6,370 bases of DNA, from positions 1 through 6,370 of the forward strand of contig JAOUEG010000109.1 of assembly GCA_029858845.1 (NCBI GenBank). Reading direction: 5' to 3'. Position numbers and translations under genes: made by a program. The notes beneath the pieces were generated by a model that had not been told where the DNA came from, did no database searches, and was given only the letters and a program-made list of their open reading frames with translations. The DNA comes from Chloroflexota bacterium. GTDB lineage: Bacteria > Chloroflexota > Limnocylindria > Limnocylindrales > CSP1-4. How positions within the stretch are numbered: position 1 is the stretch's first letter; every line of letters begins with the position of its first letter. Positions 1 to 5,868 of the stretch are shown one piece after another.

Positions 1-309
1 GGCGTGAGGGTGGTGCGGGAGGGCAGCCTCCACAAGTTCGTGCCGAGCGTCCGGCAGGTCTCGTTCAATGGCCGTCTCGCGCGGGAGCGCGGGCAGCAGG
101 TGCGCTACATCACGGACCGAGCGGTCTTCGCCCTGGAGGAGGACGGGCTGGTGCTGATCGAGGTCGCCCCGGGCATCGACATGGAGCGCGAGGTCCTCCA
201 GCAGATGGGCTTCCGGCCACGCGTCGCCGACGACGTGCGGCCGATGGACGAGCGAATCTACGCAGCGGGCGCCATGGGCCTCGCCGCCGACTTCGGGCGT
301 CGCTCGTGA
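1..309 (+). CDS. Acetate/propionate-type CoA-transferase, C-terminal fragment (5' end outside window)
   Basis: The reading frame is open from the first base and ends at TGA 307-309, so this is the last ~102 residues of a longer gene; the GTG at position 4 is probably internal. The visible part resembles the C-terminal (beta-like) domain of the fused acyl-CoA:acetate/3-ketoacid CoA-transferases (Pct/YdiF family). It has the stretch QVSFNGRLARERGQ, then VRYITDRAVFALEEDGL, LIEVAPGIDMEREVL, and a closing MDERIY segment. Enzymes of this family move CoA between short-chain acids through a glutamyl-CoA intermediate; the catalytic Glu lies upstream and cannot be checked. The stop overlaps the start of the enoyl-CoA hydratase by 4 nt, so the two are probably co-translated. 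Within this operon it likely activates the pathway acid as its CoA ester or releases a product acid. Family is well supported; the acid substrate is unknown. Confidence 0.88.
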   Translation, partial: GVRVVREGSLHKFVPSVRQVSFNGRLARERGQQVRYITDRAVFALEEDGLVLIEVAPGIDMEREVLQQMGFRPRVADDVRPMDERIYAAGAMGLAADFGRRS

Positions 310-1085
310 GCGCGCTCATCGAGCTCGAGCTCGGGCGCGTTGCGCGCCTCACGCTCGTGAACCCCCCGCTCAATCTCGTCACGCGCGCGCTGCTCGAGGA
401 GCTTGACGCGGCGCTCGCGACCCTCGAGGTCGCCGCACCCGGGGACGTCCGGGCGGTGGTCGTGACCGGGAGCGGCGAGAGGGCGTTCTCGGCCGGCTCG
501 CACGTGGGCGAGTTCCAGGCGCAGCGCGGTCCCGAGGGCCGCGCCCGGCTGGCCTACGAAGCCGGGGTCGCACGGCGCCTGGCCGCACTGCCGATGCCGA
601 CCATCGCCGCCATCGAGGGCAACGCGCTGGGTGGCGGCCTGGAACTGGCCCTGGCCTGTGACCTTCGGATCGCTTCGGAGCGGGCGCGTCTCGGCCTTCC
701 GGAGGTGCGCCTCGCGGTCATTCCCGGAGCCGGCGGCACGCAACGTCTGCCACGGGTCGTCGGTGTCGCCCGAGCTCGCGAGCTGATCCTGACCGGCAAG
801 GTGCTGGCGGCGGCCGAGGCCGAGCGGATCGGCCTCGTGCACGAGGTGGTGCCGGCCGGTGAGGCGGCGGCCCGCGCCTCCGCCATCGGCGAGGAGATCG
901 CGCTGCGCGGACCGCTCGCCGTCCGTGAGGCCAAGCGCCTGCTCGATCTCGCGACGGAGACCGACGTGGAGGAGGGCCTCGCGGCCGAGCTCGAGGCGTC
1001 GGTACGGATCTTCGCCACCGACGACATGCTGGAGGGCGCCACCGCCTTCCTCCAGAAGCGTGATCCCGATTACCGCGGCCGATGA
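306..1085 (+). CDS. Enoyl-CoA hydratase/isomerase (crotonase) family protein
   Basis: This 259-aa protein is a full-length crotonase, a cytosolic enzyme class that adds water to trans-2-enoyl-CoA. The oxyanion-hole loop is at about residues 60-70 (AFSAGSHVGEF), and the second at 105-113 (GNALGGGLE). Both hydratase glutamates are visible: E113 in GGGLEL and E133 in LPEVRLAVIPGAGGTQRL. Their 20-residue spacing matches rat enoyl-CoA hydratase E144/E164, so true hydratase activity is more likely than isomerase-only. The C-terminal segment (ATAFLQKRDPDYRGR) is the usual family ending. The GTG start at 306 is chosen because it overlaps the upstream stop (GTGA) and gives a normal N-terminus; there is no good Shine-Dalgarno, so coupling to the CoA-transferase is likely. 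One peculiarity is His66 in the loop position that often holds Asp or Ala. The acyl-CoA substrate cannot be read from sequence. Confidence 0.93.
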   Translation: MSALIELELGRVARLTLVNPPLNLVTRALLEELDAALATLEVAAPGDVRAVVVTGSGERAFSAGSHVGEFQAQRGPEGRARLAYEAGVARRLAALPMPTIAAIEGNALGGGLELALACDLRIASERARLGLPEVRLAVIPGAGGTQRLPRVVGVARARELILTGKVLAAAEAERIGLVHEVVPAGEAAARASAIGEEIALRGPLAVREAKRLLDLATETDVEEGLAAELEASVRIFATDDMLEGATAFLQKRDPDYRGR

Positions 1086-1106
1086 CGGCCGCTCATCCCT
1101 GCACCC

Positions 1107-1112
1107 GGAGGA
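1107..1112 (+). promoter_or_regulatory. Shine-Dalgarno site of the LLM oxidoreductase gene
   Basis: GGAGGA lies 9 nt upstream of the ATG at 1122 and is the best ribosome-binding site in the first half of the window. It fixes the start codon of the oxidoreductase and shows that this gene is translated independently of the hydratase, whose stop lies 36 nt before it. No promoter could be recognised in this short gap. Confidence 0.8.
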
Positions 1113-1121
1113 TCGATCACC

Positions 1122-2165
1122 ATGACTGATGTGGGCCGCTTCGGAGTCTTCCTGCCCTCGTACATCTGGGAGGGCGATGGACCGGAGCGCGCGCGCGGCA
1201 TCAAGGCCTTCGCCCGCCGGGTGGAGGAGCTCGGTTTCGATTCCCTGTTCATCACCGACCACCTGCTGGCGGCGAAGCGGTTCTACAGCGTCAACTGGCT
1301 CGAGCCGCTCATCACCCTGGCGGTCGCCGCAGGCGCGACCGAACGGGTCCGGCTCGGCACGTCCATCCTGATCATGCCGCTGCGGAACCCGGTCATCCTG
1401 GCGAAAGAGCTGGCGACCCTCCAGTTCCTGTCCGACAACCGGGTCATCCTGGGAGCCGGCGTCGGCTGGAACGAGAGCGAGTACGAGGCGGTCGGCGTGC
1501 ACAAGTCGGAGCGCGGCAGGCGGACCGACGAGATGCTGGACATCATGATGCCGCTGCTCGAGGGAGAGCGGGTCACCTACCACGGCCGGTTCTACGACGT
1601 CGACGACGTGTTCATCGAGCCACGCACGTCGCAACGGCCGCTGCTCTGGATCGGCGGCGGTTCCCAGCTGGCGGACCCCAAGTCGCCCGACGTGCCGAAG
1701 TTCGTCGCGTCCGTCAAGGCCAGGACCGTCAAGGCCGATGGCTGGATCCCCCGCCCGACCTGCCCACCTCCCGATATCGCGCGCGACTGGCAGGATCTCC
1801 AGGTCGCGATGCGTGAGGCCGGCAAGGATCCGTCCGACACCCTGGTCGCCCACGAGAACTTCCTGCACCTGGTCCTGACGAACGACCCGGTCAAGGCGCG
1901 CGAGGAGCAGCACCGGGCATTCCTCAAGGTCATGAGCAACGAACGAGGGCCGAAGTACCTCGAGTCGGTCTACCTGTTCGGGACGCCCGATGAGATCATC
2001 GCCTCGCTCCAGGCGAGGGTGGACGCCGGGGTCGAGTACTTCTTCCTGCACACGATGACCCCCGATCCGGACCAGCTCCAGCATTGGGTCGACGAGATCA
2101 TCCCCAACGTCAGGTTCCCCACGACGGCCGGGCCGGTCCGACGGCCGCCGACTCCCTGGCGATGA
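1122..2165 (+). CDS. LLM-class (luciferase-like) flavin- or F420-dependent oxidoreductase
   Basis: This 347-aa protein has the single TIM-barrel architecture of bacterial luciferase-like monooxygenases. Signatures in order: GRFGVFLPSY (6-14), an early helix ending EELGFDSLFITDHLL (35-49), VRLGTSILIMPLRNPVILAKELATLQFLSDNRVILGAGVGWNESEY split over 76-121, RGRRTDEML (131-139), YHGRFYDV (153-160) and PLLWIGGGS (173-181). The GAGVGWNESEY and RGRRTDEML blocks resemble the actinobacterial F420-dependent group often labelled TIGR03619, but FMN and F420 users cannot be separated reliably by eye. Residues 181-207 are longer than the usual short loop before the DGW motif. The family catalyses hydride transfer or monooxygenation, including type II Baeyer-Villiger reactions and N-C cleavage. 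The start follows a strong ribosome-binding site, and the stop overlaps the next gene by 4 nt (ATGA). Family call is firm; cofactor and substrate are open. Confidence 0.92.
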   Translation: MTDVGRFGVFLPSYIWEGDGPERARGIKAFARRVEELGFDSLFITDHLLAAKRFYSVNWLEPLITLAVAAGATERVRLGTSILIMPLRNPVILAKELATLQFLSDNRVILGAGVGWNESEYEAVGVHKSERGRRTDEMLDIMMPLLEGERVTYHGRFYDVDDVFIEPRTSQRPLLWIGGGSQLADPKSPDVPKFVASVKARTVKADGWIPRPTCPPPDIARDWQDLQVAMREAGKDPSDTLVAHENFLHLVLTNDPVKAREEQHRAFLKVMSNERGPKYLESVYLFGTPDEIIASLQARVDAGVEYFFLHTMTPDPDQLQHWVDEIIPNVRFPTTAGPVRRPPTPWR

Positions 2166-3019
2166 CGCAGCGTGTCGGGCTGATCGGCAAGCCGCTCCGG
2201 CGGCGGCACTCCCAGGTCATGCATGACGCTGCGTTCGACGCGGCGGGGATCGACGCCCGATACGTCCTCCTGGAGCTCGAGCCCGAGGAGGTCGAGGCCG
2301 CCGTGGCCGCGGCGCGTGGCGAGGACTGGCTCGGCCTCGGCGTCACGGCACCGTACAAGCGCGTCGTCGCCGGCCTGTGCGACGACATCGATCCCGAGGC
2401 CGCCAGGATCGGCGCCGTGAACAACGTCGCGCGTACCCCGGCGGGTGGCCTGGTGGGGTTCAACACGGATGCCCCCGGCTTTCGTGCCGGCGTCGAGCTC
2501 GCGATGGGCCGATCGCTCCACGGATCGACCGTGGTCGTCGCCGGGGCCGGCGGGGCGGCCCACGCGGTCGTCTTCGCCTGCCTCGACGCAGGCGCGCGGC
2601 ACGTGACCATCGGCAACCGCACGGTCTCGGCCGCGGCGGCACTCGCCGAGCGGTTCGGCGACATCGGACCGGGCACCGTGCAGGCGGTGGCCCTGGGCGA
2701 CCCGGCCTTCGAGCGGGCCCTCCGGTCCGCGGATGTCGCGGTGAACGCGACGACGGTCGGCATGGTGGACCCGGGGACGACGATCGACGTCGCCCTCCTG
2801 CCCGTGACGGCCACGGTCTTCGATCTCGTGTACGTTCCGCCCGAGACGCCGCTGCTCCGCGCGGCTCGGGCCCACGGCCTGCGCGCCGCCAACGGATCGG
2901 AGATGCTCATCGCCCAGGCGGCCATCGCGTTCGAGCGCTGGACCGGCGTAGGCGGGATGGCGGACGTCATGCGTTCGGCGGTCGCACCGCTGCTGGCCGA
3001 CCCAGCGGCCACGGCCTGA
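2162..3019 (+). CDS. Shikimate/quinate dehydrogenase-like protein (AroE family, divergent substrate site)
   Basis: This 285-aa protein has the two-domain AroE layout. In the catalytic domain, using E. coli AroE numbers in brackets: Lys66 (K65), Asp103 (D102) in GFNTDAPGF, Thr62 (T61), Asn87 (N86), Tyr224 (Y215) and Gln252 are all kept. The NADP domain has VVVAGAGGAAHAV (124-136), GNRT (151-154, typical of NADP preference), NATTVGM (195-201) and DLVYVPPETPLL. The carboxylate-binding SxS motif is broken: the first Ser (S14) is Arg15, the following Pro is Gln18, and only Ser17 (S16) remains. Asn59 is Gly60. This suggests NAD(P)-dependent oxidation or reduction of a shikimate-like cyclic hydroxy acid other than shikimate, in catabolism rather than the aromatic amino acid pathway. 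An in-frame start at 2084 is possible, but ATG 2162 overlaps the upstream stop (ATGA) and gives the family's normal length, so it is preferred. Confidence 0.88.
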   Translation: MTQRVGLIGKPLRRRHSQVMHDAAFDAAGIDARYVLLELEPEEVEAAVAAARGEDWLGLGVTAPYKRVVAGLCDDIDPEAARIGAVNNVARTPAGGLVGFNTDAPGFRAGVELAMGRSLHGSTVVVAGAGGAAHAVVFACLDAGARHVTIGNRTVSAAAALAERFGDIGPGTVQAVALGDPAFERALRSADVAVNATTVGMVDPGTTIDVALLPVTATVFDLVYVPPETPLLRAARAHGLRAANGSEMLIAQAAIAFERWTGVGGMADVMRSAVAPLLADPAATA

Positions 3020-3020
3020 G

Positions 3021-3872
3021 ATGCGCCTCACCACGGTCCTGGACGAGGGCCGGTACCGGCCCGTCGCGGTGCGCGACGACGACATGGTCGTCGTGATCGA
3101 CACCCGGGCGACCGGCCTGGCCGGCATCCGGGCCCTCGCAGCCGGTGGTACCACGGCACTGGCCAGGCTCGAGTCGTGGCTGGAGCGGCAACCGGCAGAG
3201 GTGGGGACGCCGCTGGCGGATGCGATCCTGGGCCCGGCCGTGCCGGATCCGGGGGCGATCTACACCATCGGCCTGAACTACGACGACCCCGCCGCGCCCG
3301 ATGCGGAGCGGCCCGAACGCCCCCTCGTCTACGGCAAGGCTCCATCGTCGGTGGCGGGCCATGGCGCGGCGCTCACATGGGACCGCTCGGTGACGGCCAA
3401 CGTCGACGCCGAATGCGAGCTCGGCGTCGTCATCGGCGAGACCGCGTGGGCCGTGACGCCCGGCGACGCGCTCCGCCATGTGTTCGGCTACACGATCATC
3501 GACGACGTGTCCTCGCGGGATCCGTGGCTCGACGGCGACCAGTGGCTCATCGGCAAGTCGATGCCCGGCTTCTGCCCGGTGGGCCCGTGGGTCGTGACGC
3601 GAGACGCGATCGACCCGGCGGACATCCGGCTCGGCTGCACGGTCAACGGCGTGGCGATCCAGGACGACCGCACCGCCCGGATGCGGACGTCGATCGCGGA
3701 GGTCATCGCCTATCTGAGCCGCCACGTCGAGCTGCGCCCCGGCGACCTGATCGCGACCGGTACGCCGGCGCGGCTGACCGGACGATATGGGCCCGAGCGA
3801 CATCTCCAGGTAGGCGACGTCGCGACGGCCTGGATCGAGGGTATCGGCGAACTGACGACCACCATCCGCTGA
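3021..3872 (+). CDS. Fumarylacetoacetate hydrolase (FAH) family protein
   Basis: This 283-aa protein has a short N-terminal domain (about 1-70) followed by the FAH catalytic fold. Conserved blocks: YTIGLNY (81-87), PLVYGKAPSSVAGHG (101-115), DAECELGVVIGE (129-140), FGYTIIDDVSSRD (155-167), GKSMPGFCPVGPWV (178-191), TVNG (207-210) and PGDLIATGTP (240-249). The acidic Mg/Mn ligands expected for the family are visible as Glu131, Glu133 and Asp162, and Lys179 fits the conserved active-site lysine (K123 in human FAHD1). The family cleaves C-C bonds of beta-diketo or acylpyruvate compounds, decarboxylates oxaloacetate-like acids, or dehydrates sugar acids. The catalytic His of the usual GLNYxxHA block is replaced by Pro90. 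The gene begins 1 nt after the preceding stop with no clear ribosome-binding site, so it is probably coupled to it. Family is certain; the reaction is not. Confidence 0.92.
   Translation: MRLTTVLDEGRYRPVAVRDDDMVVVIDTRATGLAGIRALAAGGTTALARLESWLERQPAEVGTPLADAILGPAVPDPGAIYTIGLNYDDPAAPDAERPERPLVYGKAPSSVAGHGAALTWDRSVTANVDAECELGVVIGETAWAVTPGDALRHVFGYTIIDDVSSRDPWLDGDQWLIGKSMPGFCPVGPWVVTRDAIDPADIRLGCTVNGVAIQDDRTARMRTSIAEVIAYLSRHVELRPGDLIATGTPARLTGRYGPERHLQVGDVATAWIEGIGELTTTIR
3047..3062. repeat. 16-bp perfect palindrome inside the FAH-family gene
   Basis: GGGCCGGTACCGGCCC reads the same on both strands and covers codons 9-14 of the FAH-family gene. A 10-bp palindrome with the same GGTACC core (GTGGTACCAC) lies at 3145-3154. 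Either could bind a dimeric regulator or fold in RNA, but in such GC-rich DNA a palindrome of this size is expected by chance about once in a few windows, and the codons spell an ordinary protein segment. Biological meaning is doubtful. Confidence 0.4.
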
Positions 3873-3876
3873 CCGT

Positions 3877-3886
3877 GAGGAGAGGA
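3877..3886 (+). promoter_or_regulatory. Shine-Dalgarno region of the creatininase-family gene
   Basis: GAGGAGAGGA lies in the 19-nt gap after the FAH-family stop; its GAGGAG core ends 9 nt before the ATG at 3892. It supports that start codon and independent translation of the last gene of the operon. The gap is too small for a separate promoter to be recognised. Confidence 0.75.
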
Positions 3887-3891
3887 CGCCC

Positions 3892-4680
3892 ATGAAGCCC
3901 GCGACCGTGTTCCTGGGGGAGATGACGACGCTCGAGGTGGAGGCCTTCCTGGAGGACCACCAGACGGTGATCGTGCCCGTCGGTTCCACCGAGCAGCACG
4001 GTCCGCACGCCCCATTGCTGACCGACGTGCTCATCCCCCAGGAGGTGGCCCGCCGGGTGGCGCCCCGGGTCGGCGCCGTGGTGGCGCCGCCGGTCAACTA
4101 CTCCCTGTCGTACCCGCACGTCGGGTTCACGGGCCTCGTCCACATCCGGATCCCGACCTTCATGGCGCTCATCGAGGATCTGTGCGCGTCGCTCGCGTCG
4201 ATCGGGTTCAAGCGGATCGTCTTCCTCAACGGTCACTACGACAATACCTATGCGATCGCGTACGCCTGCGCCAACGCGGCCGACCGCATGCCGGCCGACG
4301 CACACGCCTTCCCGGTCAACTACTGGGACGGCATGACGCCGGACGAGGCGGCCGAGTTCTTCGACCCGTCCAACGGCCTCCACGCCAACCGCGGTGAGAC
4401 CTCGGCCGTGCTCGCCATCGCCCCGCACCTTGTGGACATGGAGCGCGCGAACGTCGAGTTCCCGCCGTTCCCCGATGTCACGAGCCCGGCGCCCGTCCAC
4501 ACGGCATTCTTCTTCTCGGCCCCCGGATCCGTTCACCGCGCGACCCACTCCGGGACCTGGGGTGACCCGCGCGAGTCGACGGCCGAGTTCGGGGAGCGCT
4601 ACCTCGACGTCGTGGTGGCCTCGACGCAGCGGATCCTCGACGACATCGAGCGGACGTTCGCGGCGATGCCCCCGCGCTAG
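3892..4680 (+). CDS. Creatininase-family amidohydrolase
   Basis: This 262-aa protein is the normal length for the creatininase family (metal-dependent cytosolic amidohydrolases that include creatininase, FAPy deformylase and the mycofactocin peptidase MftE). The metal site is clear: VPVGSTEQHGPHAPLLTD supplies Glu34, His36 and Asp45 at the same residue numbers as Pseudomonas creatininase, and NGHYDN (113-118) supplies His115 plus Asp117 where creatininase has Glu122 in NGHYEN. HANRGETS (164-171) is the family's conserved His/Glu block, and THSGTWGDPREST (218-230) the conserved C-terminal loop. It most likely hydrolyses an amide, or possibly an ester or lactone, of the pathway compound. Real creatininase activity is not implied, since no creatinase or sarcosine oxidase gene is nearby. 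It is the last gene of the plus-strand operon, 19 nt after the FAH gene and behind a good ribosome-binding site. Confidence 0.92.
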   Translation: MKPATVFLGEMTTLEVEAFLEDHQTVIVPVGSTEQHGPHAPLLTDVLIPQEVARRVAPRVGAVVAPPVNYSLSYPHVGFTGLVHIRIPTFMALIEDLCASLASIGFKRIVFLNGHYDNTYAIAYACANAADRMPADAHAFPVNYWDGMTPDEAAEFFDPSNGLHANRGETSAVLAIAPHLVDMERANVEFPPFPDVTSPAPVHTAFFFSAPGSVHRATHSGTWGDPRESTAEFGERYLDVVVASTQRILDDIERTFAAMPPR

Positions 4681-4701
4681 GCGCGCATTCGGCCAGGCGG
4701 C

Positions 4702-4725
4702 CGGGGTCCCTGAGTCCGAGACCCG
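4702..4725. terminator. Possible weak bidirectional hairpin between converging genes
   Basis: The 45-nt gap between the two converging stop codons contains GGGTC (4704-4708) able to pair with GACCC (4720-4724) around an 11-nt loop. There is no T-tract on either strand, so it is not a canonical intrinsic terminator. A smaller GGCC/GGCC pair lies just before it at 4691-4702. It is listed because a transcription end is expected here for both operons, but the fold is weak. Confidence 0.22.
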
Positions 4726-5868
4726 TCAGGCGGCCTCGGCCGGGAACCAGGCACCTGCGCGCATGACCCGCAGAACGCGGAGCGCGGGATCCAGCTCGAC
4801 CAGGTCCGCGCGCTGGCCGACCGCGATGCGGCCGCGGTCCGACACGCCGAGCAGGTCCAGCGGGTTGCGGCTGGCGGCCGCGACCGCGACGGGCAGCGGT
4901 ATGCCGGCCGCGACGAGGTTGCGGACGGCGGCATCCAGGGAGAGGACCGAACCGGCCAGGGTGGCCGTCCCGACGAGGGTGACGCGCTGCCCCACGACTT
5001 CAACGTCGAGACGCCCGATCCGGCCACGCCCATCGCCCGTCCCGGCGAGTGCCACGGCGTCGCTCACCAGGAGCAGTCGATCCGACGGCTTGAGTCGCCT
5101 GACGAGCGACCACAGCGCCGGGTGGACGTGGATCCCGTCGGCGATGAGCTCCACCCAGACGGCATCGTCGAGCAGGGCGGCAAGGGCCACCCCGGGCGCG
5201 CGATGATCGAGGCCGCTCATCGCGTTGAAGAGATGCGTCGTTGACGTCGCGCCGGCCGCGTAGCCGGCCCGCGCCTCGTCGAGGGATGCGGCCGAGTGCC
5301 CGATCGAGGTCGCCACGCCCTGGTCGCGAAGCCAGCGGATGAGGTCGATCGCTCCGGGCAGTTCGGGCGCGATGGTGAGCAGCCGGAGGCCATCGACGAG
5401 CGGGCCGAGGACCACGCCGGGTACCGCGGCCGGGACCTGGAGGTACTCCGAGGCGTGCGCGCCTCGCCGGGCCGGGGCGAGGAAGGGTCCCTCGAGATTG
5501 AAGCCGAGCGGCTCGGCTCCGTCTGGCGGCGCGTCGGGCAGCCAGGTCCGGACCCGCTCGGCGAAGGCCGCGAGCTCGTCCAACGGCGCGGTCACCGCGG
5601 TCGGCAGGAAGGACGTCACCCCGCGCCGCAGGAGCCGGCGGGCCATGCCGTCGAGCGCGGCACGATCGCCCATCGCGTCGTGGCCGCCCCAGCCGTGCAC
5701 GTGGACGTCCACGAAGCCGGGGGCGAGGTACGGGCCATCCGTGGCGGGAGCATCCTCGTCGAGGATCACGTCGGCGATCCGCCCGTGCTCGATCGCGATC
5801 CGGCCGCCGGCGATCCGATCGTCGAGGACCAACCGGCCGCTGACGGTGGAAGCCGATCCGGTGATCAT
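4726..5868 (-). CDS. nagA: N-acetylglucosamine-6-phosphate deacetylase
   Basis: This 380-aa amidohydrolase-superfamily protein removes acetate from GlcNAc-6-phosphate, giving glucosamine-6-phosphate for amino-sugar or cell-wall recycling. Motifs in order: PGFVDVHVHGWGGHD (50-64), GVTSFLPT (83-90), NLEGPFL (124-130), SIGHSAAS (188-195), THLFNAMSGL (211-220), ELIADGIHV (240-248), LLVSDA (266-271) and TLAGS (303-307). Metal ligands are Glu126, His191 and His212; catalytic Asp270 and substrate contacts Asn215, Arg223 and His247 are in place. His56 and His58 form the HxH pair found in dinuclear NagA enzymes such as that of Bacillus and missing in the E. coli enzyme. The ATG at 5866-5868 overlaps the stop of the upstream regulator (ATGA), so the pair is co-transcribed and probably coupled. 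No glucosamine-6-phosphate deaminase or transporter lies inside the window; these may be elsewhere. Confidence 0.94.
   Translation of the reverse strand: MITGSASTVSGRLVLDDRIAGGRIAIEHGRIADVILDEDAPATDGPYLAPGFVDVHVHGWGGHDAMGDRAALDGMARRLLRRGVTSFLPTAVTAPLDELAAFAERVRTWLPDAPPDGAEPLGFNLEGPFLAPARRGAHASEYLQVPAAVPGVVLGPLVDGLRLLTIAPELPGAIDLIRWLRDQGVATSIGHSAASLDEARAGYAAGATSTTHLFNAMSGLDHRAPGVALAALLDDAVWVELIADGIHVHPALWSLVRRLKPSDRLLLVSDAVALAGTGDGRGRIGRLDVEVVGQRVTLVGTATLAGSVLSLDAAVRNLVAAGIPLPVAVAAASRNPLDLLGVSDRGRIAVGQRADLVELDPALRVLRVMRAGAWFPAEAA

Noticed and set aside
258..2084. 608-codon open frame on the minus strand
   Set aside because: It runs antisense to three genes with clear family motifs, shows no recognisable domain, and has the Arg/Asp/Gly/His-rich composition typical of shadow frames in GC-rich DNA.
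2084..2161. Upstream start giving the AroE-like protein 26 extra N-terminal residues
   Set aside because: The extension would overlap the LLM gene by about 80 nt and has no family counterpart; ATG 2162 with the ATGA overlap places the GKP motif at the normal distance from the N-terminus.
3145..3154. GTGGTACCAC as a DasR/NagR-type operator
   Set aside because: It lacks the central spacer between the TGGT and ACCA halves seen in DasR-type sites, lies inside a gene of the other operon, and is short enough to arise by chance.
1970..4548. Several minus-strand open frames of about 280-394 codons (1970-3154, 2967-4097, 3703-4548)
   Set aside because: They lie opposite the AroE-like, FAH and creatininase genes, cross gene boundaries, and lack motifs, good starts or ribosome-binding sites.
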